Positions 24,141 to 32,280 of a DNA stretch of 39,848 bases are shown in pieces. The notes beneath the pieces are model-generated. The model made no database searches. It was not told where the DNA came from and saw nothing but the letters and a program-made list of their open reading frames with translations. The stretch spans positions 1-39,848 of the forward strand of contig NZ_JAMXFJ010000038.1 in NCBI RefSeq assembly GCF_025460805.1. Direction: 5' to 3'. Both the position numbers and the translations under genes were made by a program. The DNA is from Microvirga sesbaniae. Its GTDB lineage: Bacteria > Pseudomonadota > Alphaproteobacteria > Rhizobiales > Beijerinckiaceae. Numbering within the stretch: the stretch's first letter is position 1; each line of letters begins with the position of its first letter.

Positions 24141-25280
24141 ATGGGTGACCTGTCTTCGCCGCGGACCGCATCGGAGAAGCGGCAGCTGCATGACCTGCGG
24201 GGTCGCATCGAAGCGGCGGTAGAGGTTGACCATGTAAACGAGCGGCTCAGGTCTGTCCTGGCCAGCGTCAGCGACTGTTATTTAACCTTGGACAGGTCGT
24301 ATCGCGTCACCGACCTCAACGAGGCGGCGAGGGACTGGGTGGGCACGGATTCGGACCAGGTCCTTGGCACGTGCCTCTGGGACCTGTGCAGTCCTGATGC
24401 CGAGTGCAGCCGCGTCATTCGCGATGGCATGGAGGGTCGGCGGCGCATCCGGCGTGAGGTGATGTCCGGCCTCCGGCGCGGCCGCTGTCTCGATCTTCTG
24501 GTCTGCCCCTCGACGGAGGGATTGAGCGTCTTCTTCACCGACGTCACGGAACAGCGTGCCGCCAAGGCAGCCTTGGATGAGCTCGCCGGACGCTTCGTGA
24601 GCCTCCAGGACGAGGAGCGGCAACGGATCGCCGAGGAACTGCACGACTCGACTACCCAGCATCTCGTGGCAGCCGACCTCCACCTCATGCGGCTGAAGCA
24701 GTATGTCAGCTCCGGCGAGGGCCAGAAGGTGCTCAATGAGGCCGCGAACGCGGTGGAGGAAGCTGCCAGGGAGCTGCACAGTTTTACCTATCTCCTGCAC
24801 CCGCCGGGCTTGGAGCATAGCGGCTTGGCTGGAACCGTGCAGGCTTTTGCGGCCGGCTTCGCGCGCCGGACGGGCCTGGACGCCTCCATCCGCATGCCCG
24901 ACACAGCCGACAGCCTCCCCTTCGATGTCCAGCGCGCTCTGCTCCGGGTCATCCAGGAGGCGCTGACCAACACCTATCGGCATGCGGCCGCGTCCCGGCT
25001 GATCATCGATCTGCGGGTCGGGGCCGATACCCTGAAGCTGCGCGTCCTCGATGATGGCTGTGGGCTGACCCGCGGCGTCCGGAAGGCGGCCGAGAGCGGG
25101 GCCCTGCTCGGGGTCGGCGTCACCAGCATGCAGGCCCGCATGGTGCGATTCGGCGGCAACCTGCGGCTCCTCAGCCATGCCCGGGGTACGCTGGTCGTGG
25201 CCACCCTGCCGCTCGGGTTCGCGTCCGATCTTGGGAGCGGTCGGGAGCCTGCCGCGACGAGTCCATCCGCGGTGCACTGA
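24141..25280 (+). CDS. PAS-containing sensor histidine kinase, NarX/DegS (HisKA_3) type
   Basis: A 379-residue soluble kinase. A short coiled N-terminus leads into a PAS domain (~30-140: VLASVSDCYLTLDRSYRVTD, ending FFTDVTEQRA). The HisKA_3 dimerisation domain follows with phospho-acceptor His 168 (ERQRIAEELHDSTTQHL). The HATPase domain has the N box EALTNTYRHAAAS, G1 LDDGCG and G2 GVGVTSMQARM. Such kinases phosphorylate NarL/FixJ-type regulators. No membrane helix is seen, so it senses a cytoplasmic cue. No response regulator is adjacent; the nearest LuxR-type genes (4299, 20091) lack receiver domains. The ATG at 24141 follows a GGAG site. Confidence 0.9.
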   Translation: MGDLSSPRTASEKRQLHDLRGRIEAAVEVDHVNERLRSVLASVSDCYLTLDRSYRVTDLNEAARDWVGTDSDQVLGTCLWDLCSPDAECSRVIRDGMEGRRRIRREVMSGLRRGRCLDLLVCPSTEGLSVFFTDVTEQRAAKAALDELAGRFVSLQDEERQRIAEELHDSTTQHLVAADLHLMRLKQYVSSGEGQKVLNEAANAVEEAARELHSFTYLLHPPGLEHSGLAGTVQAFAAGFARRTGLDASIRMPDTADSLPFDVQRALLRVIQEALTNTYRHAAASRLIIDLRVGADTLKLRVLDDGCGLTRGVRKAAESGALLGVGVTSMQARMVRFGGNLRLLSHARGTLVVATLPLGFASDLGSGREPAATSPSAVH

Positions 25281-25310
25281 CATCCTTGCGGCTATTTCGG
25301 GGAGGTTGCG

Positions 25311-25892
25311 ATGATCGGTTGGGCCGTCCGGGGATTGCCGGCTGCCGGCAGCATCATTGCGGGATGGTTCGTCGCCCGGGACGTTCCGAACTTCGAATTC
25401 GGATTAGGCGATACCACCCAGAGCTTCTTCCTCTCGCCGTCGAAGCCGACAGCGGGCGGGCTGATCTGGGGTATTGGCCCCGCCTTCCTGTTGCCGACCG
25501 CCACCGATGACAGCCTCGGCACGGAGTAATGGGGCGTGGGTCCGACCGGCGTCGTGCTGACGCGGCAGGAGTCGTGGACCATCGGGCTGCTCGCCAGTCA
25601 CGTCTGGTCCTATGCCGACCGCGCGGTCGCTTCGACGTGAGCTCCACCTTCGTCCAGCCGTTCGCGTCGTACAACTTCGGTCAGGGGTGGAGCGTCACAT
25701 TCAACACGCAATCGAGCTACGACTGGACGGACGACAAGTTGACGGTGCCGGTCAACCTCGTGATGGCGAAGGTGTTCGAGATCGGCGACCAGGCGATGAG
25801 CCTCTGGGTCGGCGGCCGCTACTACGCGATTAAGCCGGAGGGGCGCCGGACTGAGGCCTGCGCGTGCAACCCACGTTCCGGTCCCGAAGTAG
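25311..25892 (+). pseudogene. Decayed MetA-pathway-type outer-membrane protein
   Basis: A relic of the phenol_MetA_deg-type outer-membrane family often annotated as a transporter. Family blocks survive in pieces: FEFGLGDTTQSFFLSP, GGLIWGIGPAFLLPTATDD, VGPTGVVLTRQESW, DVSSTFVQPFASYNFGQGW and NVLMAKVF-like sequence ending WVGGRYYAIKPEG. The expected N-terminal third is missing. A TAA replaces the expected Lys codon near 25527, a frame change occurs near 25620, and TGA replaces the expected Trp near 25852. The family's usual end (Pro-Lys-stop) is still visible at 25884-25892. Confidence 0.75.
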
Positions 25893-25973
25893 GCCAGCCG
25901 GCAAGAGGGCACCCTATTCCCAGGCGATCCGGGTCTCCGATGGCGCCGCATCGTGTGCAGGAAGGTCAGGTCT

Positions 25974-26004
25974 TGGCACGAGGCTGACCTTAGCCGCACT
26001 TCCG
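25974..26004. repeat. 31-bp dispersed repeat, copy 2
   Basis: Matches 16013-16043 at 27 of 31 positions, same orientation, in the non-coding DNA after the MetA-like relic. Confidence 0.5.
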
Positions 26005-26169
26005 AAATGGCGCTGCGAGACGACCTTCACGTAATCTCGATTGTGGGCTCGGACTGACTTGGTGGAGATCTTCCACTCCACACTCAGCAATGATGATCTC
26101 AGTCCTGGAGAGGTCTTCCACTGACCAGATCTCAAGGAGAAAGATGTCAGTACCGTATGTAAAGCGGAC

Positions 26170-26451
26170 TTAGGGACAAAGGCTTGGCACAGGATCTGAA
26201 GCGGGCCCGAAGAGCATTCCCTGACTCGTAACCTGTAGTGATAGCCTCACCGCAAAAGCAGCCATGTCAGAGGCGTCCCGGACCAAGAACACCAACTCGG
26301 CGGCAGCACCTTTCGTCCTACGAGATTTCATGAGCTCAAGCAGGCTTTCGGCAGCGGCGTTCTGAGCTTGGTTGTGATCATCAAAGGTTGTGCCCACCTC
26401 ATCGCGCGAGACGTCACGCCCGTCGAACAGGTCAAAGTAAAAGCGTTTCAT
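26170..26451 (-). CDS. DUF6894-family small protein
   Basis: A 93-residue protein of the DUF6894 type: an N-terminal YFDLFDG strand, an acidic DEVGTTFDD segment, a helix rich in Ala (NAAAESLLELMKS) and a C-terminal strand pair (LVFLVRDASD, AVRLSLQV). The family is abundant in Hyphomicrobiales and has no established function. It has no signal peptide. The ATG at 26451 begins the domain. It is a single gene; a perfect dyad lies about 110 bases upstream. Confidence 0.75.
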   Translation of the reverse strand: MKRFYFDLFDGRDVSRDEVGTTFDDHNQAQNAAAESLLELMKSRRTKGAAAELVFLVRDASDMAAFAVRLSLQVTSQGMLFGPASDPVPSLCP

Positions 26452-26560
26452 AGGCCACTCCAGAATGTCAGGCTGTGCAGGGCGAAAACCTGTCTCAACG
26501 GAGAGGCTTGGGGTGATTCCGCTCGTGCGCTACCGCGCGGTCCAGGCCTGGTTTCTGCAC

Positions 26561-26584
26561 CATTCATTTGTGTATAAATGAATG
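26561..26584. promoter_or_regulatory. Perfect 9-bp palindrome with 6-base spacer
   Basis: CATTCATTT (26561-26569), GTGTAT, AAATGAATG (26576-26584). It is AT-rich in a GC-rich region, lies about 110 bases before the DUF6894 start and about 185 bases after the MarR-type gene. It is probably a regulator-binding site; no T tract makes it a terminator. Confidence 0.45.
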
Positions 26585-26768
26585 ACGCGCAATTGTATAT
26601 GAGCCATTGGTTCAATGCCAACCTGTCGCACACGTCCGGCGCCGCTCGGCTGCAAGACGTATAATAAGGTTCTACTGCGATTGAGAGATTGAACCCATAC
26701 ACACCGTAGGCTCATCCAGCAGCAAAGCAGGGATGACCAGAGGCGAGTGGGCTGGGAGGTCTAGGACA

Positions 26769-27239
26769 CTATTCCAGAAAGCTGTTGAGGCTGTCCCGCA
26801 GGTGGATGAGCTCATCCATCAGCGTCTGGATCTCCTGAGCGGAGCGGCCACTGGCGCAGACCACGTTGTGCCGTGCTTTGGCGGCCTGCTCCTTAAGGCT
26901 GTGGCCTTTGGACGTGAGGCTGATCCGCACCTGACGCTCATCCTGCGGATCCCGCTGGCGGCGCACGATGCCGGCAACTTCCAGCCGCTTGAGCAGCGGG
27001 GTCAGCGTGCCCGAGTCGAGATGAAGTCGCTCGCCGATGTGCTTCATCGTCTGATCGTCCTGCTCCCACAGCACCAGCAGCACAAGGTACTGTGGGTAGG
27101 TGAGGCCAATTTGGTCCAGCCCCGGCTTGTACACGCGGTTGAAGGCCTGGGATAGAGAATAGGCGGCAAAGCAAAGCTGCCGGTCGAGATTGAGGGTGTC
27201 TTTGGCGGTGTCGGGCTCAAGCGGCTGCGGTTTGGCCAA
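26769..27239 (-). CDS. MarR/OhrR-type redox-sensing repressor
   Basis: A 156-residue MarR-family regulator of the OhrR branch. The reactive Cys is at about residue 23 in LDRQLCFAAYS. The winged helix contains GLTYPQYLVLLVLWEQDD, GERLHLDSGTLTPLLKRLE and RDPQDERQVRISLT. OhrR proteins release DNA when this Cys is oxidised by organic hydroperoxides. The start is taken as TTG at 27239, because AGGAG lies 6 bases upstream; TTG at 27257 is the alternative and no suitable ATG exists. No ohr gene is next to it. The divergent neighbour encodes a small exported protein, and repeated GCCCGTTA motifs lie between them. Confidence 0.85.
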   Translation of the reverse strand: MAKPQPLEPDTAKDTLNLDRQLCFAAYSLSQAFNRVYKPGLDQIGLTYPQYLVLLVLWEQDDQTMKHIGERLHLDSGTLTPLLKRLEVAGIVRRQRDPQDERQVRISLTSKGHSLKEQAAKARHNVVCASGRSAQEIQTLMDELIHLRDSLNSFLE

Positions 27240-27281
27240 GGCGGACTCCTGGAGCAAGGATGTTCATTCACGTACCACTGA

Positions 27282-27323
27282 ATAGCCCGTTAGTATAGTT
27301 GCGCGGCATTCTATTGCCCGTTA
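27282..27323. promoter_or_regulatory. Direct repeats between divergent genes
   Basis: ATAGCCCGTTA (27282-27292) and ATTGCCCGTTA (27313-27323) differ at one base and are 31 bases apart, about three helical turns. They sit between the OhrR-like gene and the exported-protein gene, so they are candidate regulator sites. OhrR usually binds palindromes, so another regulator is possible. Confidence 0.45.
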
Positions 27324-27383
27324 ATGGCTTTGCACTTGCTCCTCACGGCAGGCCTTCACCCCCTAGCTTCCTGAGAGCCTGCC

Positions 27384-27653
27384 ATGATCCGCATCCCTGC
27401 TCCCTACCTGCGAGGCGCCGCTGTTTTGGCCATCGGAGCCACCTTTGTGCTCGGCCATGCAGCTTTTGCGGCGCCTCAGGCAGGGACCAAAGCTGAGGCA
27501 CCGATGCCGATGGCTGCCGCGGACAGACATGAGGGCGAGGATCGCCTGCAACAGGTGCAGAACCTCGTACTGGCCGAGAACTGCTATCTGGAGGTGCAGA
27601 AGCATCGCACGCCCTGGGCAAGCGTGTCCCGCATCGTGCATAAATGCGACTGA
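27384..27653 (+). CDS. Small exported protein
   Basis: An 89-residue protein with a clear signal peptide (LRGAAVLAIGATFVLGHAAF, cleavage after AFA). The mature ~60 residues are charged, with two Cys (ENCYLEV and HKCD) that could form a disulfide in the periplasm. I do not recognise a family. It is divergent from the OhrR-like regulator and may be under its control. The ribosome site is weak. Confidence 0.6.
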   Translation: MIRIPAPYLRGAAVLAIGATFVLGHAAFAAPQAGTKAEAPMPMAAADRHEGEDRLQQVQNLVLAENCYLEVQKHRTPWASVSRIVHKCD

Positions 27654-27819
27654 GGTGATGCGATGAACCAGATCCCCACCATGCGCAAATGCACACGTGG
27701 ACCCGCGAGAATTTGAAGCTGTGCCCTCGTTGCAGACTTCCCTGATGGTTTGAGGGTTATAGAGAAGTGAAAGGGCAGCCGCTTGCTATAGACTGCTCAG
27801 TCAAACCGGCAGCGATCTT

Positions 27820-28560
27820 CTAGCGGAACCGGGCTTTTGATGGGCAGGAGCCCGGCAGGAGACGCTCGTAGATGCGCCGGATCTTACCGTAGCACTCGCA
27901 CGCCGCCTGCTCGAGTCCCGCCCGATCCGTCACCGTGATTTTCCCACGTCCCTGCTGAATCAGCCCCGCCTCCTGCAACGTGCGCAGAACAACGCTCACG
28001 CTTGAGCGTTGCACCGCCAGCATCTCGGCCAGAAACTCGTGCGTGATCGGCAGCGTATCCCCGTCAGTGCGGTCATGCAGCCGCAGGATCCAGCGGCAGC
28101 AGCGGGCGTCGATGGGGTGGACGGCATTGCAGGTCAGCATCTGAAACGTTTGCACCAGAAGCACCTCGCTGTAGCTGGCAATCACATGGCGAACCTTGGA
28201 GCGGACATTCCTCACCTCATTGAGGCGCTCGACCACAATGCGCGAGGCGGTGCCGGGCATCTGCACAACATAGCGGCCGAAGGCTTCGCGCGTGACCACC
28301 GCACTGAGCAGGCCCATCACACCCCCGCGCCCGAACACAGCCACCTCGACGGTGCGGCCATCTTCCAGGACATTCACGAGCGAGATGACACTAGAGTGAG
28401 GGAAGTAGGCATGGTGAATGATCTCGCCGGGTTCATAGAGCGCCTGACTGCGGGTCAGCCTGACAAGCTCCAGGTGAGGCTCCAGCAGTGCGAAGTCGTC
28501 GGGCTCCAGAGCCCGCAGAAGCCAGTTCGTGCGATGATCCACGTCCCAAGGCTTAGCCAT
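27820..28560 (-). CDS. Crp/Fnr-family transcriptional regulator
   Basis: A 246-residue regulator. The cyclic-nucleotide-binding-like domain occupies ~20-130 (LYEPGEIIHHAYFPHSSVIS, VEVAVFGRGGVMGL). The HTH_Crp domain is at ~150-215 (LPITHEFLAEMLAVQRSSVSVVLRTLQEAGLI). There is no N-terminal Fnr-type Cys cluster, so it is not an iron-sulfur oxygen sensor. This PHSSVISL-containing subgroup is very common in Methylobacteriaceae and Bradyrhizobiaceae and its ligand is unknown. It stands alone. Confidence 0.9.
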   Translation of the reverse strand: MAKPWDVDHRTNWLLRALEPDDFALLEPHLELVRLTRSQALYEPGEIIHHAYFPHSSVISLVNVLEDGRTVEVAVFGRGGVMGLLSAVVTREAFGRYVVQMPGTASRIVVERLNEVRNVRSKVRHVIASYSEVLLVQTFQMLTCNAVHPIDARCCRWILRLHDRTDGDTLPITHEFLAEMLAVQRSSVSVVLRTLQEAGLIQQGRGKITVTDRAGLEQAACECYGKIRRIYERLLPGSCPSKARFR

Positions 28561-28901
28561 CTAACTGCCTCGCTTCGACCCGATAACGCGCATGAGTGCG
28601 AATTGTCCCCGTTGGTTTGTCCCACACCTGACGGACAAAGGAGGTAGGCCTACGTTAGGACGGAATACCGATTCCGACTGATTGCTCCTAAGGGTTGGGT
28701 CGTGCAGCGCCCTTTGCGACGGGAGGGCGCTTTCGCGTTTGGCTTAGACAGACCTTCAAACCCCAGCGCACGAAGAGGAAGGGCTGCAATCGGCACGCGC
28801 CGGTCGTTTGCCTTGTGGCTGCTTCAGTCTCAGGTCCGGACCTAGCTTCGTAACAGGTAATGAGGCTCTGAGGCGGCTTGTCGGGAAGCTGCCTCAGGCG
28901 C
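28561..28901. other. Intergenic region, nothing recognised
   Basis: About 340 bases between the Crp gene and the integrase relic. No gene-like frame with a ribosome site was found, and no clear repeat. Confidence 0.4.
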
Positions 28902-29503
28902 TTAGATCTCAACCTGCTCCGCGATCAGAAGGGCATCGTCGACGTCAATCCCAAGATACCGCACCGTACTCTCAATCTTGCTGTGCCCCAGCAGGAGCTG
29001 GACGGCTCGGAGATTGCCTGTTCTCCGGTAGATCATTGACGCTTTGGTTCGTCGAAGGAATGAGTGCCGTAGGCGAGGGGAGCGAGCCCAATCGCACGAA
29101 GCCAGGATGCCAATGAGCGAGCGTACTGACGCGTCGTCATCGGCCTCGCTCGATTGATCCGGCTTGGAAACTGGGGCTCACCCTTGTGCAGGTCCTTCTT
29201 CTCCAGCCCCCGCCCCACAGGCTCGCGGGTCTGCTCCATGATCTCAAATTGAACAAGCCGGCCGGTTTCCCGCTGGATAATCGTGGCTCGGGATCGCACC
29301 CGCCCATTGAGGGCCACATCATCAACGCGGAGCCCGACGAGGTCGCAGGCTCGCAGCTTGCTGTCGAGGGCTAGATTGAACAGGGCTAAATCCCGAATGC
29401 GATGAGCAACCTGTAGCCTGACCCGGATGGACCAGATCTCTTTGGCTTTCAGAGATGGCTTGGGTCCGATCAGCTTGCCTCGGTTCCACGGGGGTTGGTT
29501 CGG
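28902..29503 (-). pseudogene. Tyrosine recombinase (rhizobial integrase type), frameshifted
   Basis: A ~200-residue tyrosine recombinase of a type widespread in rhizobial plasmids and genomes. The first frame reads NQPPWNRGKLIGPKPSLKA to LAPLAYGTHS, including the first catalytic Arg in DSKLRACDLVGLRV. One base is missing near 29057, where THSLRRTK is expected. The second frame continues with YRRTGNLRAVQLLLGHSKIE and the nucleophile Tyr in STVRYLGI, ending at 28902. The start codon is also lost: a TGA lies a few codons upstream of 29503. The gene is therefore dead in at least two ways. Confidence 0.82.
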
Positions 29504-29769
29504 CAGGGATGGTCAGAGATACTGTCTTGCATGGCAGTGCTCCGGAAACGAAGCCCCCGCAATGAACCTTGGCCTCTTATGACAACAGGAAACCCACGCG
29601 GATCATCTCTTCCAAACCTTCTGTCGGCTGACCGAGGTAAGCTGGACGTTCTTGGTCTGGCTTCGATCTCCTGCTCGAGACCCGTTGCAGTCATTCCGAT
29701 GAGCCACCGACTGCAACTAATTCGATGTTTACCGAGCCTCACGAGGGACTGGCTGGTGGAACTTGGGAG

Positions 29770-30480
29770 TCAGTCGATAAAGTCGACCGTGCCACGTTCC
29801 AGATCATAGTAGCCGTGGACGACTTTCACCTGACCCTCGTGAACCAGTTCCCTAATGATGTCGCTTCCGGCCAGGATGCCAGCGGCATTGCGGCGCGCGT
29901 TCTCGCGTACGGTGTTGTCGACGAAATCTCCAGGCTTGCCCTCCTGTGATTTCGCAGCCGGAACGATCGCTTCGACCATCGGCCTGATCGAGCCCTGAAG
30001 TTCGACATGATTTGCAACAACATCGCAGGCCGCTTGGACCGCGCCACATCGCTGGTGTCCGAGGACTACGACCAGCGGCGAGCCAAGATGCTCGGCACCG
30101 TACTCGATTGTTCCTAGGACCGCTGTGTCAGCGACGTTGCCCGCGTTGCGGGCGACGAACAACTCGCCGAGACCGACGCCCCCAAAGATGAGCTCTGGCG
30201 CGACCCGGCTGTCCGAGCAGGTCAGGATCGTTGCCCAGGGCGACTGGTCTCCCGCGGTACTCGCACGCTCTTCGCGGAGCCCGACCTCGCACAGTTGGGG
30301 TGCGTTCACGAACTTGTCGTTGCCGGCTTTCAGCCTGGCCAGGGCCTCGTCAGCACTCAGACCTGTCCTTGCGAATGCTGAGCTTGACCTGCCACTGATC
30401 GTCCACATGCTCGCCGCAGCCCCGGTTGTGACGAGGGACATAAATGTCCGACGGTTCATCCTGACGCACTCGATGCACAT
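29770..30480 (-). CDS. Exported beta-class carbonic anhydrase
   Basis: A 236-residue beta-carbonic anhydrase (CO2 + water to bicarbonate and a proton). Zinc ligands are Cys 88 in TCSDSR with its Asp-Arg dyad, His 142 and Cys 145 in GHQRCGA. VARNAGNVAD (~109-118) is the usual substrate-site strand. The N-terminus carries a twin-arginine-like leader (MNRRTFMSLVTTGAAASM), so the enzyme should be periplasmic. The ATG at 30480 (MCIEC) has GGAGAG upstream; an ATG at 30459 starting at MNRR is the alternative. It is a single gene. Confidence 0.9.
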   Translation of the reverse strand: MCIECVRMNRRTFMSLVTTGAAASMWTISGRSSSAFARTGLSADEALARLKAGNDKFVNAPQLCEVGLREERASTAGDQSPWATILTCSDSRVAPELIFGGVGLGELFVARNAGNVADTAVLGTIEYGAEHLGSPLVVVLGHQRCGAVQAACDVVANHVELQGSIRPMVEAIVPAAKSQEGKPGDFVDNTVRENARRNAAGILAGSDIIRELVHEGQVKVVHGYYDLERGTVDFID

Positions 30481-30887
30481 GGCGCTCTCCGCTGGTTTGG
30501 GGCACAGGGCTCCAGCCGATCCGGACGGCAACCCTGCACAGGCATGCACTGTAGGAGGACTCTTCGGTAGCGCTTGATCCGACGGGACAGGGGCTTGTCA
30601 CTTTGGGACGGTGGGCCCGTAAGGGCTGGCGAGATGCCTGTTTTCTGCATGCGGCGATGGCTACGGACCGACTGATCTCAACCGATTTCAGGCGTTCGCA
30701 CCGAAGGCCCGAGCGTCTGTTCATGGCGCTCCCGAGACGTAAGCCCGAGGGCAGCATTGCTCGCGAAACCAGACCTCCCACCAAGTTCACGTGTATCGCT
30801 GCCGGACCTGACGTAGACCTTCCACGGATGGCGTAAGATGTAGGCAGATCATGGTCCTGTGCCTCGTCACATCCGCTGCCTTGGTTT
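30481..30887. other. Intergenic region, nothing recognised
   Basis: About 400 bases upstream of the carbonic anhydrase gene. Open frames here lack start signals and families. The carbonic anhydrase promoter should be here; no clear element is visible. Confidence 0.4.
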
Positions 30888-31112
30888 TTAGAAAGGCGCT
30901 TCCAACCGCAAGACTGCCAGCTCTTGGCTCGTCTCCTCCACAATCTCGACGGTGCGATTTTCCTGGCGGAGGTTGCGGGGCACGCAGGCCCGAAAGTGCC
31001 TGACGATCCGGTAAGCCGCACAAGGGGCGGTTTCCAGTTCGGGGAGGTGGTGGACCTCGAACTCCGGTGCAAAGTAGATGCCATTCGTGGCATTGAAGAT
31101 GTAGCGCGGCAT
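30888..31112 (-). CDS. DUF6894-like small protein
   Basis: A 74-residue protein starting MPRYIFNATNGIYFAPEFEV. The strand-loop start, the following Leu/Pro segment (HHLPELETAPCAAYRIV) and the final strand pair (RTVEIVEETSQELAVLRL) match the DUF6894 layout, although the acidic loop is poorly conserved. AGGA lies 8 bases before the ATG at 31112. It is a paralogue in kind of the protein at 26170. Function unknown. Confidence 0.65.
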   Translation of the reverse strand: MPRYIFNATNGIYFAPEFEVHHLPELETAPCAAYRIVRHFRACVPRNLRQENRTVEIVEETSQELAVLRLEAPF

Positions 31113-31224
31113 AGACGTTTCCTTGGACCGGCGCTGGTTTGCACCCCTTCCGGAGGCGCCGCCATCACCCAGATTGACATCCGAGCTCTGGGCCGGACTT
31201 TATCTCTGGGTTCGGTCCAAGGTT

Positions 31225-31500
31225 GTCCCGAAGTCCTCTGCCGGGGGCACCAGTTCGAAGATCGCTGCTCGTCCGGAATCCCCGGCAGCTTGAAGGTTCC
31301 AAGCCGCCGTGTGGTGTCTGCTGGAAAGCAAGCCGCCACTTCCCGGGAGCACACCGCAGCCGCGTTCGCGATCTTTGCAACCGCCTCCAGCCGACTAACA
31401 AAGTTGACCGTGGGGCCCACGACTGGGAAGTCCAGCCGATCCGGGCTGCCTATGTTGCCATAGATCACGGGGCCAACATGCAGGCAGGCGACAAAATCTT
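31225..31500 (-). pseudogene. Fragment of a class III adenylate/guanylate cyclase
   Basis: Reading on the minus strand, ACLHVGPVIYGNIGSPDRLD and VVGPTVNFVSRLEAVAK match the C-terminal half of class III nucleotide cyclase domains, followed by the usual VCSREVAACFP and a LGTFKLPGIPDEQ end. A TGA sits just before the fragment and the metal-binding N-terminal half is missing. Only ~90 residues remain, so it cannot be active. The same frame runs on for another ~290 codons by chance. Confidence 0.7.
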
Positions 31501-31585
31501 TTCAATGAGAACATACGGCAAAGAAATGCCCCGCCAGCGCGGGGCATCGGGACTGCTTTGTGCGCCCTAAAGGTACGGCTACATG

Positions 31586-31762
31586 TTACTTTGCCGGAAC
31601 GGGTTCTTTCGCCGGTGTGGACGCTGCCTTCTGAGCCGCTGTATCAGCCTGATTCTTCAGCTTTTCAACAGCCTGGATGCGTCTGGCCTCAATCTCCCGT
31701 TGGCGGTCAAATTCCGCTTTCATCTTGGCTTCGGACTCGTATGATCCGCGATAATGGCACAT
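31586..31762 (-). CDS. Small charged helical protein (58 residues)
   Basis: A 58-residue ORF starting MCHYRGSYESEAKMKAEFDR and ending KEPVPAK. Residues ~10-45 are rich in Glu, Lys, Arg, Gln and Ala, with heptad-like spacing that suggests a single long helix or coiled coil; the tail is Pro/Ala/Lys-rich. GGAG lies 7 bases before the ATG, and codon use is ordinary for the region. No known family. It is probably real because it combines a good ribosome site with a biased composition. Confidence 0.6.
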   Translation of the reverse strand: MCHYRGSYESEAKMKAEFDRQREIEARRIQAVEKLKNQADTAAQKAASTPAKEPVPAK

Positions 31763-31809
31763 GACTATCTCCGTTTATTGCTGGCACTCCTCACATCAAG
31801 GAGCCGGTG

Positions 31810-32280
31810 TCACTGGGACTTGCTTGGGTCATCGGCTGGGTTCACGTACTTAATGACAAACGGACCATCTGAGTCGATCTGGATCACAGTCTCAGGGCTC
31901 GCGAAGGCGTAGTGGCTCATATTGGCGGGCAGATCGACAAACCCGCCGCTCCCGAGCTTCTCGGCTTTGGTTTGATCGAGTTTGTCGCCCATGCCGAAGT
32001 TGAACTCTCCGGAGATCACCGTCACACGCTCAGCTGTGGGGTGAGTATGGGCAGGGATTTTATAGGCTGCGGGCAGCTTCAGCCGCATCGTGAACGGACC
32101 CGTTTTGGTGGGATCACCCGATAGCACAGCCATCTGGGCTCCTTTGGGCACGATGGGTGGCGTGGGCTCCCACTGGAGTTGATCAGCCCTCATGGAGTGG
32201 CCGGTCTTCTGGTCCTGAGCTACGACGCTACCGGTCGCAACGAGGAGCAGGGCCGTCGTAAGGGTAAGCAGGCGCATCAT
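31810..32280 (-). CDS. Exported cupin-domain protein
   Basis: A 156-residue periplasmic protein with a signal peptide (LLTLTTALLLVATGSVVAQ) and a cupin barrel. The first motif has PAHTHPTAERVTVISGEF with two His and a Glu, suitable for metal binding. The second motif includes GGFVDLPANMSHYAF with the third His. Close in type to exported cupins annotated as cupin_2/ChrR-like. Two ATGs (32280, 32277) follow GGAGG; the second is better spaced. Monocistronic. The substrate is unknown. Confidence 0.85.
   Translation of the reverse strand: MMRLLTLTTALLLVATGSVVAQDQKTGHSMRADQLQWEPTPPIVPKGAQMAVLSGDPTKTGPFTMRLKLPAAYKIPAHTHPTAERVTVISGEFNFGMGDKLDQTKAEKLGSGGFVDLPANMSHYAFASPETVIQIDSDGPFVIKYVNPADDPSKSQ

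Noticed and set aside
27690..27746. 18-codon ORF with a CPRC motif after the small exported protein
   Set aside because: Too short to support, with no ribosome site; might be a frame-shifted relic.
30350..31468. 372-codon open frame on the minus strand
   Set aside because: Only its first ~85 codons are cyclase-like; the rest overlaps the carbonic anhydrase leader and the DUF6894-like gene in wrong frames.
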